Origin: Candidatus Rhodoferax bjergmarkensis | GTDB taxonomy: Bacteria > Pseudomonadota > Gammaproteobacteria > Burkholderiales > Burkholderiaceae_C | Direction of reading: 5' to 3' | Assembly (NCBI GenBank): GCA_016708345.1 | Contig: JADJFX010000002.1 | Location: 124,001 to 188,000, forward strand | Length of the DNA: 64,000 nt | Notes under the pieces: model-generated | Databases searched by the model: none | The model's input: only the letters and a program-made list of their open reading frames with translations | Told to the model about the DNA's origin: nothing | In this document: in pieces, positions 33,149 through 42,291 of the stretch | Position numbering within the stretch: position 1 is the stretch's first letter | How the letters are laid out: the number at the start of each line of letters is the position of its first letter | Position numbers and translations under genes: made by a program

Positions 33149-34935
33149 ACCTTCCCGTTCAACCCAAATTGCGGGCTGGAGCCAGCCACAACGGGCCGCT
33201 GGACTGGCGCAGCCTGGCGAAGTGGTTGTACAGCGATGGTGTGATTACTGCCGAAGAGGCCACGCGCATCACAGCGCGCTGCGCGCAAGCCGAGAGTTCG
33301 CAGCACCCGCTGGTGCGCCTGGCCAGTGTGTCGATGCGCCGCGCCAGTGACGGCAAGCCGCTGGACATTGAGCTGCTGTCCCAGTGGCTGGCGGGCCACG
33401 CGGGGCTGGACTATTTACGCATTGACCCGCTCAAGGTCGATGTGGGCAAAGTAGCCGACGCCATGAGTGCGGCCTATGCCGAGCGCCACAAGATTTTGCC
33501 GGTGCAGATAACGCCAACGCACGTAGTGGTGGCCACTGCCGAGCCTTTTATCGTGGATTGGGTGGCGGAGGTGGAGCGCCAGTCGCGCCGCCAGGTGCGC
33601 CGGGTGGTGTCAAACCCACAGGACATTCAACGCTATACCGCCGAATTTTTTTCGCTCGCCAAATCGGTGCGCGCGGCCAACAAGGCTGGTGGCAATGCCG
33701 GTGGTTCCAGTTTTGAACAGCTGGTAGAGCTGGGCAAGGCCAACAAGCAACTCGACGCCAATGACCAAGGCGTGGTGCAGGTGGTCGACTGGCTGTGGCA
33801 GTACGCATTTGACCAGCGTGCCAGTGACATCCACCTGGAGCCGCGCCGTGAGCAGGGCGTGATCCGTTTCCGCATTGACGGCGTGCTGCACCCGGTCTAC
33901 CAGATGCCCATGGGCGTGCTCAATGCCATGACGGCTCGCATCAAGCTGCTGGGCCGCATGGACGTGATGGAAAAGCGCCGCCCGCTTGATGGCCGTATCA
34001 AAACCCGCAACCCGCGCGGGGACGAGATCGAAATGCGCATCTCCACCTTGCCCACTGCCTTTGGCGAGAAGATGGTGATGCGGATTTTTGACCCCGACAA
34101 CGCCGTTAAAGACCTGGACGCACTGGGCTTTGCCCCCCACGACGCGCAGCGCTGGGAAGCGCTGGTCAAGCGTCCGCACGGCATCATCCTGGTGACCGGC
34201 CCCACCGGTTCAGGGAAAACCACCACGCTGTATTCGACTCTCAAGCGGGTGGCGACCGAAGAGGTGAACGTGAGCACGGTGGAAGACCCGATTGAAATGA
34301 TTGAGCCGTCGTTCAACCAGACCCAGGTGCAGCCCCAGCTCGATTTTGGTTTTACCGAAGGCCTGCGCGCCCTCATGCGGCAGGACCCCGACATCATCAT
34401 GGTGGGTGAAATCCGCGATCAGCAAACCGCCGAGATGGCAGTGCAGGCTGCACTGACGGGGCATTTGGTGTTTTCCACCCTGCACACCAACGATGCCCCT
34501 TCGGCGGTGACGCGGCTGATGGAGCTGGGCGTGCCTTCTTACCTGATCAACGCCACCTTGCTGGGCGTGCTGGCGCAGCGCCTGGTGCGCACGCTGTGCA
34601 AACAATGCAAGGAGCCCGACCCCACCACCACCCGTGAAACCTTGGGCGAGGTGGTTAAACCCTGGCAAATCAATGGCCCTTACAAACCGTTCAGGCCGGT
34701 TGGCTGCGTGGACTGCCGCATGACCGGTTTCATGGGTCGCATGGGTCTTTATGAACTGCTCATCGTCACCGAAGCCTTCAAGCAAAAAATCAACAAAGAG
34801 CCCAACACAGAGGCCCTCAAACACCAGGCCATGGTTGATGGCATGCGCCCGCTGCGCCTGGCCGGTGTCCTGCGTGTGGCCGAGGGGCTGACGGTGGTGG
34901 AAGAGGTCTTGACCTGTACGCCGCCATTGACGTGA
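33145..34935 (+). CDS. Type II secretion / type IV pilus assembly ATPase (GspE/PilB family)
   Basis: Hexameric cytoplasmic ATPase that drives pseudopilus or pilus assembly. In 596 residues there is an N-terminal domain (ITAEEATRI..., YLRIDPLKVDVGKVADAMS), then DQRASDIHLEPRREQGVIRF, Walker A GPTGSGKTT (near residue 352), STVEDPIEMIE, RQDPDIIMVGEIRD (Asp box/Walker B), GHLVFSTLHTNDAPSAVTRL, and a zinc tetracysteine CKQC...CVDC before GFMGRMGLYELL. Both GspE and PilB have these; the solitary position, away from gsp or pil clusters, prevents a firm choice. It overlaps the preceding gene by 4 bp. Confidence 0.92.
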   Translation: MNLPVQPKLRAGASHNGPLDWRSLAKWLYSDGVITAEEATRITARCAQAESSQHPLVRLASVSMRRASDGKPLDIELLSQWLAGHAGLDYLRIDPLKVDVGKVADAMSAAYAERHKILPVQITPTHVVVATAEPFIVDWVAEVERQSRRQVRRVVSNPQDIQRYTAEFFSLAKSVRAANKAGGNAGGSSFEQLVELGKANKQLDANDQGVVQVVDWLWQYAFDQRASDIHLEPRREQGVIRFRIDGVLHPVYQMPMGVLNAMTARIKLLGRMDVMEKRRPLDGRIKTRNPRGDEIEMRISTLPTAFGEKMVMRIFDPDNAVKDLDALGFAPHDAQRWEALVKRPHGIILVTGPTGSGKTTTLYSTLKRVATEEVNVSTVEDPIEMIEPSFNQTQVQPQLDFGFTEGLRALMRQDPDIIMVGEIRDQQTAEMAVQAALTGHLVFSTLHTNDAPSAVTRLMELGVPSYLINATLLGVLAQRLVRTLCKQCKEPDPTTTRETLGEVVKPWQINGPYKPFRPVGCVDCRMTGFMGRMGLYELLIVTEAFKQKINKEPNTEALKHQAMVDGMRPLRLAGVLRVAEGLTVVEEVLTCTPPLT

Positions 34936-35023
34936 AGGGCAGGGCGGCTGCCGTTGCGCCGTCTGAATAGAATGCACAAAATTACTTCGGCAGTTAGCCG
35001 CCATACAACTTCAGGTACACACC

Positions 35024-35647
35024 ATGCCCCAACTCAAACTCACTTATTTTGACATTCACGGCGGTCGCGCCGAGCCCGCACGCTTGGCGCTGGCCATTGG
35101 CTCCATTGCGTTTGAAGACCACCGTATTGCTTACCCGGAGTTTGCCGAGATCCGCAAGACCACACCATTTGGCCAGGTGCCTGTGTTGCAGGTCGATGGC
35201 GTGCAGGTCACGCAGTGTGATGCCATCACGCGTTATGCCGGCAAACTCGCAGGCCTGTATCCCGCAGACCCGTTCCAGGCGCTGCTGTGCGACGAGGTGA
35301 TGTATGTGGTGGAAGAAGCCGGCGTCAAAATGGGCCCCAGCTACCGCATGACGGGCGAAGCACAGAAGGCAGCGCGCCTTGAATTGGTCAACGGCTCCAT
35401 CCCGGTGTACCTGCGCTGGCTGCAAAGCCAGTTGCTGGCCCACGGTGGTGAATTTTTTGCCGATGGGCGACTGACCATTGCCGATTTGAAGGTGTTTGTC
35501 GATGTACGCGGCCTCAACTCGGGCCGTCTGGACCACATTCCGACCGATCTGGTCGAAAAAGTGGCCCCGCTGCTCAACACCCACATGCAGCGCATAGCCC
35601 AGACACCGGCGGTGGCACAGTACTACTCGAAATTTGGCGTGAAATAG
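35024..35647 (+). CDS. Glutathione S-transferase family protein
   Basis: A 207-residue cytosolic GST. The N-terminal thioredoxin-fold domain starts MPQLKLTYFDIHGGRAEPAR, with a Tyr at position 8 as in the Sigma/Alpha/Pi-type catalytic Tyr and the RAEPAR motif of Sigma-type enzymes; FGQVPVLQVDG holds the cis-Pro, and QCDAITRYAGKLAGLYP is the glutathione-binding loop. The C-terminal helical domain has LTIADLKVFVDVRGL. It is the last core gene before the genomic island. Confidence 0.88.
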   Translation: MPQLKLTYFDIHGGRAEPARLALAIGSIAFEDHRIAYPEFAEIRKTTPFGQVPVLQVDGVQVTQCDAITRYAGKLAGLYPADPFQALLCDEVMYVVEEAGVKMGPSYRMTGEAQKAARLELVNGSIPVYLRWLQSQLLAHGGEFFADGRLTIADLKVFVDVRGLNSGRLDHIPTDLVEKVAPLLNTHMQRIAQTPAVAQYYSKFGVK

Positions 35648-35689
35648 TGGCGGTAGGCTTTGGGTGCTTATTGTGGCCATGTGAATGGC

Positions 35690-35755
35690 TGCCAAGATGG
35701 CCTAAAGTAGCCGTTGATTCCGGTGTTGGCCTTGCCAGTTATTCCGATTCGAAAG
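35690..35755. other. IS-end-like repeats (possible IS21-family remnant)
   Basis: Contains 'gattccggtgttggcc' and 'ccagttattccgattcg', sequences of the type seen at multiple terminal repeats of IS21-like elements, and similar in kind to 9101-9181. No transposase is attached. Tentative. Confidence 0.25.
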
Positions 35756-35801
35756 CGCCACGCCGTGTGGTCTCTTAATGGTCCAAACCATAGGCGGCAA
35801 G

Positions 35802-35833
35802 AGACTGTTATGCAGAGATGTGCATAACAGTCT
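35802..35833. repeat. Perfect 13-bp palindrome at the edge of the RIT element
   Basis: AGACTGTTATGCA at 35802-35814 is exactly reversed at 35821-35833 around a 6-bp centre (GAGATG). Its right arm overlaps the left terminal inverted repeat of the recombinase element by 6 bp, so it may be a recombinase target or binding site. Confidence 0.7.
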
Positions 35834-35863
35834 CTATGCGCAGGTGACAACTATGCGCAGATG
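35828..35863 (+). repeat. RIT element left terminal inverted repeat
   Basis: 36 bp, perfectly complementary to 39093-39128. It contains two CTATGCGCAG boxes separated by GTGACAA, likely recombinase-binding sites. Confidence 0.9.
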
Positions 35864-35929
35864 TTGGTTTGTGAATGACACTGGCCCCTCTGGCGGTGAG
35901 ACTTCGGGGCCAGCGAAGTCTGCGCATAG

Positions 35930-36758
35930 TTATAGCGTCTGAAGGAATCGCATAAGCGAGTCGGGAGCTTTGTATCTGCTCATCTTGGTATGGGGTTCCT
36001 CCAGCCTCGCAAGGGCCCGCTCTTTCATCGCAAGGTCTGCCTCGACGTAACGGTGGGTGGTCGTCAATTTTTCGTGCCCCAGCCAGAGAGCGATCACGTT
36101 GAATGGAACGCCTGACTGCAGCATGTGCATTGCGCAGGTGTGCCTCAGGGTATGGGGTGAGATGCGTTTCTTTAGAAGGTTGGGTTGCCTCTGGGCTGCG
36201 CGAGTTACCGCCAGTGCCAGACGTTGTGCGACGTTGGACCTAGACATTGCCTGCCCGTAACGGGCCCGTGTTGTAGAGCATGGCCAGCAGCAAGTGGTCT
36301 CGCTGGGAAGACCAAGTCTGCCCCGGCTGACCGAGTATCGCCATCATTTCTGCTCGTGTGAGGAACCCCAGCATCGGCTTTTCGAATCGCTTCATCGGCA
36401 CAGCCAACGCCCGCTCGACATCATTGAGCGAGGCCACATCGCGCCGGGCCGCGAACTTGAGGAACGCACGCAGTGCAGTCAACCGCAGGTTGCGGCTGCG
36501 TACAGCGTTATGCCGGTCCTTCTCCAGGTGGTCCAAAAAGGCCAGAATCAGCTCCGGTTGGATGTCTGCGAGCCGCATAGCCGTTGGCACCTTGCCCAAC
36601 TTGCGGCTGGCGAAGTCCAGGAACAGCATCAGTGCGTCGCGGTAACAGGCTATCGTGCGCGTACTGACGGCGCGTTGCGCAACCAAATACTCGGAGAAGA
36701 ACTGTTGGACCAAGGCGGGGAATGACGGTGGCTTGGGTACGGTGGTCTTATTCATCAT
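35930..36758 (-). pseudogene. Third tyrosine recombinase of the RIT element, internally deleted
   Basis: The N-terminal half (36240-36758; MMNKTTVPKPPSFPALVQQF, core-binding domain, ending LLLAMLYNTG) and C-terminal half (35930-36247; RSNVAQRLALAVTRAAQRQ, then SPHTLRHTCAMHMLQ, LGHEKLTTTHRYVEADL) belong to one integrase-type protein. Between them the segment that should carry the catalytic Arg (the NTGAR... box) and about 50 following residues are missing and the frame changes at 36240-36250. The C-terminal HxxR, H and Tyr residues remain. The product cannot be an active recombinase. Confidence 0.85.
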
Positions 36759-37784
36759 GCACCTGCGCCTTCGATGTAAATGACTCGAAGCGACTCGCGG
36801 CCAGCTCCATCATCTGTGGCACTGCCGACATGTACCAGTAGGTATTGCTCACCTTCGCGTGTCCGACATACGTGGACAACGACAGCATTGCTTGGTCAAT
36901 ATCTGCGCCCTGTGCTTGCCACTGCATGATGCGTCGGACGATAAAGGTATGCCTCAGGTCATGGATACGGGTGCTCTGGTGTGTTCCGCGGTTATGCCAG
37001 CCCAGTTGTTTGCGCAGATCGCCGAAGATGCGGTGCACTGGCGATCCCCCAGTGGCAGACCCCGACGCCGACCGCGTGTGCCGATGAAGAACGCACCATC
37101 TGGTTCGGATTGCTGAGCGGTCAGGTCGCGCATCCAGCGATACCGGCGCAGGGCGTCCAAGGTGCTGGGATGCATGGGAACTTGGCGTGACTTGCCGAAC
37201 TTGGCCTGGTGAATACTCAGCATCCCCGCCTTGAGATCGACATCACTGTTGCGCAGCGCAAGTGCCTCGCCGATACGCAAACCGGTGGATGCAAGCAGGC
37301 CAAACAAGGTCTCATAGACGATGCCCCGAAGTCCGGGCGCTGGACCGAGTCGACGTGCTGCAGCCAGCAAATCTACGACTTCCTGCTCGCTAAAGATGTG
37401 TGGGGTTTGGCGCTCGGGAAGACTTCCAAAGATTGTGTTGTCAGGCACCTCGGTGCGTGGCTCAAACTGCTGGAGCCATCGCATGAACACGCGCAACTTC
37501 TTGAGTCTTCGTGCCCATGTGTGGGGGTCTGCGCTGTGCTGACTGTCGCATCGTGCCCACTCAGCCATCACCTCCACCGTCAATGGTCCACGGTGGCCGA
37601 CGGCCTGGACATGGCGTGCAAAGCTATGCAGGGCCCACGCATCGTTGTCCGCGCCATATCCCAGGCGGGCACGTTCAGCAAGATAGAGTTCGACGCGCGA
37701 TTGCAGGAAGTGCGCGCACTCATGCTGCGCTCCCTGGCCACGGCAGTGCCACCGCAGCGAGATTGCGACTGTCCAACTTGGCAT
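36748..37784 (-). pseudogene. Second tyrosine recombinase of the RIT element, frameshifted
   Basis: The first part (36954-37784) has the catalytic Arg in STGLRIGEALAL and reaches RGLPLGDRQ. The following sequence then continues in another frame as HRIFGDLRKQLGWHNRG, with HDLRHTFIVRR (HxxR), YVGHAKVSNTYWYM (second His and Tyr) to 36748. One base missing near 37040 accounts for the switch. The start at 37784 overlaps the first recombinase gene by 65 bp, common in these elements. A sequencing error would make the gene intact. Confidence 0.85.
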
Positions 37785-38973
37785 AGATCATCGTGGTGTT
37801 CAATGATCTGTGGCGCAGCACATCGGCCACCTCCTTGAGTGATGAGCCCCCAGCAAGCAATCGGTTGGCCATGGTGTGACGCAGCAAATGCGACCGGGTG
37901 TAGGGCAGCGCTGCTCTGGCATAGGCTTGGCGGATGGTCTTGCGCACAAGATCGGGGCCAACGGGTTGGTCGAGAGGCGCCATGAGGCGCACGAAGATGG
38001 CACGATTGGTGGTGCGGGGGCGCTGCTTGAGGTAAGCCGCGATGGCCGCCCCGGTGGTGGCAGGTAGCGGCAGCAAGTCTTCGCGGCCGCCTTTGGTATG
38101 ACGCAGCGTCAAGGTGCTTGCGCGCCAGTCAATATCGTCGAGGCTGAGTCGGGCAATCTCGCCGCTGCGAAGGCCAAGATCGAGCGCGCAGCGCACGATG
38201 GCATCAGCACGTCGCATTGATGGGCCGGGCTGCCCCAGTGCGTTGACCAACTGCGCGACTTCTTCGGTGGTCAGCGTCTTGGGTAATGTGGACTGCTTCC
38301 AATTGGCCGGATAAGCTATCGCGCTGGTCAGACCACCGTGTAAGTGATCCCCGAGCGAGACGTGGTACCGGAAATACCCGCGCAGTGATGCCACGACCGA
38401 GCCCAGACTGGAGGGATTGCTGTATCTGAGCGCCTCTTGGGCAAAAAACCGCCGGACCTGCTCTGGCGTTATGGCGCCAATGTTGATGGCGCCGCTGCCA
38501 AAGCGTTCGGTAAGCAGTCGCCCAATGATGCTCAGCGCCATGCTGCGTGTCTTTGGCACCAGGCCCCGCGCATGTTCCATGTACTCGTCGTAACGGTGTA
38601 GTTCCTCATCCACCGGCGTCGCACTGAGCGCCGCCGGTGCAATAGCGTCCAGAGACCGCAACACCACCAGCAGGTGGCCGAGTGCAGCGCGGTGATCCGA
38701 CCGGTCATGACGGACCGGTGCAGCGCATTGGCAGTTCGGCAAGTGCTCGTCAAGAAATTCGGCGACTGATGCCTCGTTGACACTGTTCAAACGCAACCGT
38801 TTGGTACGCACCCATCGCGCGAAGTGCGCAATGTCAACCACGTAGCTGGCTGAAGTATGCGCAGCATAGCCATGCTGCGCCAGATACTGCTTGAACGCAT
38901 CGAAGTACGGTTCGATCAGTCCCTTGACGGGGCTGTCGGTGTCAATGTGAAGGGGGTGTTGAGTGATTCCCAT
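37720..38973 (-). CDS. First tyrosine recombinase of the RIT element (intact)
   Basis: A 417-residue site-specific recombinase of the tyrosine class. The catalytic set is complete: Arg in DLGLRSGEIARLSL, Lys region in LTLRHTKGGREDLLPL, HxxR in RSHLLRHTMANRLL, His in VLRHRSLNTTMIY and the nucleophile Tyr in TTMIYAKLD. The N-terminal SAM-like core-binding domain is present (SYVVDIAHFARWVRTKRLRL). The ATG at 38973 is preceded by GGAG, so it is preferred over the upstream codon at 38997. Should bind the element ends; with two dead partners, transposition is doubtful. Confidence 0.9.
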   Translation of the reverse strand: MGITQHPLHIDTDSPVKGLIEPYFDAFKQYLAQHGYAAHTSASYVVDIAHFARWVRTKRLRLNSVNEASVAEFLDEHLPNCQCAAPVRHDRSDHRAALGHLLVVLRSLDAIAPAALSATPVDEELHRYDEYMEHARGLVPKTRSMALSIIGRLLTERFGSGAINIGAITPEQVRRFFAQEALRYSNPSSLGSVVASLRGYFRYHVSLGDHLHGGLTSAIAYPANWKQSTLPKTLTTEEVAQLVNALGQPGPSMRRADAIVRCALDLGLRSGEIARLSLDDIDWRASTLTLRHTKGGREDLLPLPATTGAAIAAYLKQRPRTTNRAIFVRLMAPLDQPVGPDLVRKTIRQAYARAALPYTRSHLLRHTMANRLLAGGSSLKEVADVLRHRSLNTTMIYAKLDSRNLAAVALPWPGSAA

Positions 38974-39092
38974 GGTGATCTCCTGAAGTGGAATCACCAG
39001 TGAAACTCTACGGAATAACTATGTCCAGATATTCCGTTGGCCACACAGCCGTGACCCGCATCACGCGGGCCTGAGAGCCATCACAGAAAAAC

Positions 39093-39128
39093 CATCTGCG
39101 CATAGTTGTCACCTGCGCATAGAGACTG
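39093..39128 (-). repeat. RIT element right terminal inverted repeat
   Basis: 36 bp complementary to 35828-35863; it lies about 120 bp upstream of the first recombinase start. Confidence 0.9.
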
Positions 39129-39383
39129 ATAGGAGTCAGTCGCTTCGCTCCATAGCAGCCACTCAAAGAGAGGTCATCCAGGGCTGTGATCAGGAACTGA
39201 ACTGGCCATTGGATCAATGTCACGTATCTTGCCGCACCCATCAAGGTGATGATGAGCTAGGTAGCGTCGCTACGCCACATCCAATTGCTTCAACTCAAGA
39301 TCGGTCAATACACCTGTTTTGCGCAGGGCAAACAAAAGCGAGCGGATAGTGATCGGGGGTAGTGTGCCGCATGCGTGGTTTCT
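39129..39383. other. Spacer between the RIT element and the IS; contains a cut-off coding tail
   Basis: No intact gene. On the minus strand, bases 39270-39383 read as a protein-like C-terminal tail (TLPPITIRSLLFALRKTGVL, then DLELKQLDVA and a stop) that is cut by the left end of the IS at 39384. The family is not recognised. A small hairpin (GTAGCGTCGCTAC) lies just after it at 39262-39274. Confidence 0.45.
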
Positions 39384-41296
39384 GCTAACCTGAAGTTCTT
39401 TCCAAAAAAAGCCGAGTTTTCCCAATGAAACACGCAGTAATTGAGGTTCCACGTACTGCCTACATTTTGATCTGACCAATCAATTCCAGGCTCGTTTTTG
39501 TTGTGGGTTTGTGTTGTGGTGATCTCGAAAGTGGGGGCGTCAGCGCGACCGCCAGGGTGCGGCAGGTATTGCGCACAATGCCCGCAGAGTTGCCATCAAG
39601 GTCTGAAACTATGCACTGGTGTGCCATCATCAAGCGTGCGGCTTTTGCACCTTCTTCATCGCCTCATCCGAGCGCTGTGCCGGTGCCACCGGGTCGCGAA
39701 TGAGTTTGGCAGCCTGATCCTCATCGGAAAACATCAGTTCGCGCCAAACCTCACGCATGTGCCACTCCACGTAATAGGCCAACATGCACAGAAAAATATG
39801 CGCGCGTACCCGATTCTCCAAATGGTGATGAATCGGACGCACCTTCAAATCCATCGTCTTGATCAAGCGAAACGCCCGCTCCACTTGCGCCAGGGACTTG
39901 TAGGTGCGCACGCAGGTGGGCGCATCCATGCGCTGGGCCTGCACTGAGGTGCGAATGATGTACAGCCCGTCCAGTGCTGCCTCAGCCGCAATGCTGTCTT
40001 GAAGACGCGCAAAGCTCAAAGCATCATCAGTAATCGTCAGCTCAAAGTGTTTGGACACCTTGTAGCGATTGACTACCTTACCGGCCGCGACCCCAATCTT
40101 GTCCTTGCCCACCAGTTTGGCAGATTCAACACGGGCTTGATTTTTTCCAGCTCCTTCTCTGTGGCCAGAGCAAATCATTGCGGGTATGTACCCGGGCCAA
40201 CTAACTCCGGATTGCGACATGCCACCAAGCGCTCACCTGGAAAATCCGGGCTGCTGATCTCGAGCAAATTGCGCTCATCAAACAGGCCCATCTGCAAATG
40301 CCCCTGCTCCACCAGCGTGCGAATGGAGCTACTGCGCAGCGCTGTGATCCAAGCCACATCGGTGTCCTTGCTCATCTCATCAATGGCCTTTTGCGAGATC
40401 ATGCCCCGGTCGCCCACCATCACCATGCTATGAATGCCAAACTCCTCGCGCAGGCGCTTGACCTGAGGCACAAATGTCGTGCTGTCCGAGGTGTTGCCCT
40501 CATACACCGAGATGGCCACCGGGCAGCCTCTGTCGTCGGTGAGAAGTCCATAGTTGACCTGCAAAGTACCGCGCTTGCCGTCGCGGCTGTAGCCCAGCTT
40601 GGCCAGTGGACATTGCACGCCCTCAAAGTAGCTCGAAGACAGGTCGTAGAGCACCAAGGAGTCTTGCTTGAGGTGGCGCGCTGCCAGTTTCTTTGAATGC
40701 GGTCCTGGCCTGCGAGCAGCCAATCCATGGCGGCGTACAACTCGGCCTCGTCGGCACCGTTCACGCCAAACTCCCTGGGCAGGTGCTCACACCCCACAGG
40801 CGCGTCGTGGCCAGTTTGGTGGCTGGACAAATGATGCGTGAGGCCACCATGGCCAGCACCAGGTCGCGTTCACGACTGGGCTTGGAGGCCAGCACCGAGG
40901 CAAAAGCCCAAGCGCTGCATGGCAAGGAAAACGGCTTGCACGTGGCCGTGTGCCGGGAGGCGATGACCTCAAATGTTTTTTCCACAGGTTGCAACACATC
41001 GCCACGCAGGGCACCACGAATCATCTGCACTTGAGCCGCAGACAGGGCTGACAAATTGGCCAGCGTGCGCTTGCAAACTTTGGTGCCATCGCGAAAGGAC
41101 TCGCGCAACAAAATGGTTGGCGCTGCCCCGCGATTTGGGATGACGTTTATGTGCATGTCTACATTATATAAACATTTGCCTATAAAACAAGAAATTTATA
41201 CATGTCTACAAATTTGTAGGCGTTAACAATCAATATGTTGATTTCAAAGGGTAATTTGTCAAAATCGGGGTGAAATCAGGGGAACTTCAGGCTAAC
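39384..41296 (-). mobile_element. Decayed IS1634-like insertion sequence
   Basis: The ends carry 15-bp inverted repeats with two mismatches: GCTAACCTGAAGTTC at 39384-39398 and, reading inwards on the other strand, GTTAGCCTGAAGTTC at 41296-41282. The internal transposase gene is broken in several places. The element is inserted at the 3' end of the cassette gene at 41292-41732, whose stop codon is supplied by the IS end. No target duplication was recognised. Confidence 0.8.
39480..41156 (-). pseudogene. IS1634-family transposase, multiple frameshifts
   Basis: Pieces in different frames line up into one DDE transposase: 41156-40761 (MHINVIPNRGAAPTILLRES, then KRTLANLSALS), a middle part with FGVNGADEAELYAAMDWLL near 40790, 40723-40175 (SLVLYDLSSSYFEGVQCPLA with the first Asp; VMVGDRGMISQKAIDEM with the second Asp), and 40220-39630 (IRTSVQAQRM..., LAQVERAFRLIKTMDLKVRP with the Glu, HHLENRVRAHIFLCMLAYY). 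At least three frame changes and a broken C terminus mean it is inactive. Confidence 0.85.
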
Positions 41297-41732
41297 GTAA
41301 AGGTAACCGGCTCCCGAAGAATGCCGACACGAAATGGCCGACAAGTGTTCCTAGCAATGCAAGGGGCGTATAGATCATGAAACTAAGAGCAGCTACCATA
41401 GCGGCCGCAGCTGGCGTACCCCAATCCACATAGACGCCGAGTTGACCTGCCCACCAGTGAAGCACGGCGCCCGCGGCGGCCGACATGGCTCCAACCGCGA
41501 CGGTCCAATAGAACGCTCTCTGACGCGCGACGATTCCGATAAGTACCCCGTACAAAAAGTGCGTGGGCACCCCGAAATAGCGACGAAACGGGATAGTCCA
41601 TTCCGGCGTAAACGGAATGGCTCCGGTCTGTGATGTCGCGTACCAAATCGACCGGAGAGCGCAGTCGACCAGCACGATTACCACGCAAACTGAGAGGGTG
41701 CGCCGGTCGATCACAGTAGGCCTGAGTCTCAA
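41292..41732 (-). CDS. Cassette gene: small hydrophobic membrane protein, function unknown
   Basis: A 146-residue protein with about four hydrophobic segments (LSVCVVIVLVDCALRSIWYA; VPTHFLYGVLIGIVA; WTVAVGAMSAAAGAVLHWWA; AAMVAALSFMIYTPLALLGT). I recognise no family. Translation starts at a TTG (41730-41732) that lies inside the 3' core of the attC-like site at 41727-41813, as is common for integron cassette genes with little leader. The C-terminal end is fused to the IS terminus: the last codons and the stop fall at the insertion point, so a few residues may be lost. Confidence 0.6.
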   Translation of the reverse strand: MRLRPTVIDRRTLSVCVVIVLVDCALRSIWYATSQTGAIPFTPEWTIPFRRYFGVPTHFLYGVLIGIVARQRAFYWTVAVGAMSAAAGAVLHWWAGQLGVYVDWGTPAAAAMVAALSFMIYTPLALLGTLVGHFVSAFFGSRLPLR

Positions 41733-41813
41733 CGTTGGAGGCCACCAGCCCGCGACAGACGCCGCGAAGCGGCAACCTGATGTTGCGGGTCTGTGTGGGC
41801 CGACCAGTTAAAA
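41727..41813 (-). other. attC-like recombination site (cassette B)
   Basis: 87 bp. On the minus strand it starts TTTTAAC and ends GTTGAGA (core boxes RYYYAAC and GTTRRRY with one mismatch each). The inner arms GGCC-CAC...CAG-CCCGC on one side and GCGGG-CTG-GTGGCC on the other form a long stem with extrahelical bases. It lies 8 bp after the stop of the gene at 41821-42288 and overlaps the start of the next gene, the layout of an integron cassette. Confidence 0.75.
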
Positions 41814-41820
41814 ACCATAT

Positions 41821-42288
41821 CTAGCCACCTCGGTAGTAAGTAACCCTGACTGATGCTTTGCCGTTGACAGTCCTAACAGTAAGAGTACCGGAATAGCCGG
41901 ATCCGCAGCACTTGTCTTCACCTTCAACGCATGTAGTTCCAGTTTCCTGAACATTCAGCACTGCGCTCACCGCGCCGCCGTCAGATTCAAATTCGTCTGC
42001 TCCGTGCTTTCTATGAAGGTAAACGAGAGCGCCGTTAATATTCATCAGTGCCTCGGACTCATATTCAAAATCGGCACCGTCCTTCGATTTTCTTAGGTAG
42101 GTAAAAACGCACTGCTTCTCTGAAATAGGCGACTTGGGGTCTGAGTAAACATGATCGTTGAAATTGTCTGAATTTGGGTCGCAATGTCTTTTTGAAATGA
42201 CACCAATGTTCACATCGCCTGCGATGGCACAAATTGGAGCCATAGAAAATAGAAGAAAACAGAATTTTCCAAAGCGTGGCAATTTCAT
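41821..42288 (-). CDS. Cassette gene: secreted protein, function unknown
   Basis: A 155-residue protein with a clear signal peptide (KFCFLLFSMAPICAIAGD; cleavage expected after AIA or AIAG). The mature part has at least five cysteines (KRHC, EKQCVF, GTTCVEGEDKCCGSGYSG) and probably a beta-rich fold. No family recognised. It lies between two attC-like sites (42292-42355 upstream, 41727-41813 downstream), so it is a mobile gene cassette. It has a lower GC content than the chromosomal genes around the island. Confidence 0.7.
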   Translation of the reverse strand: MKLPRFGKFCFLLFSMAPICAIAGDVNIGVISKRHCDPNSDNFNDHVYSDPKSPISEKQCVFTYLRKSKDGADFEYESEALMNINGALVYLHRKHGADEFESDGGAVSAVLNVQETGTTCVEGEDKCCGSGYSGTLTVRTVNGKASVRVTYYRGG

Positions 42289-42291
42289 GAT

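Larger units (their letters stand above)
35828..39128 (-). mobile_element. RIT element (recombinase in trio), decayed
   Basis: Three adjacent, overlapping tyrosine recombinase genes in one direction, bounded by 36-bp perfect inverted repeats at 35828-35863 and 39093-39128 (starting CAGTCTCTATGCGCAGGTGA). Each repeat contains two directly repeated CTATGCGCAG boxes, and a further CTGCGCATAG box lies at 35919-35928. The order and sizes of the genes match RIT elements. The second and third recombinase genes are broken, so the element is probably immobile without help. Confidence 0.9.

Noticed and set aside
39270..39479. 69-codon minus-strand open frame as a gene
   Set aside because: It crosses the left end of the IS at 39384, so it is a fusion of IS sequence with the tail of an older gene.
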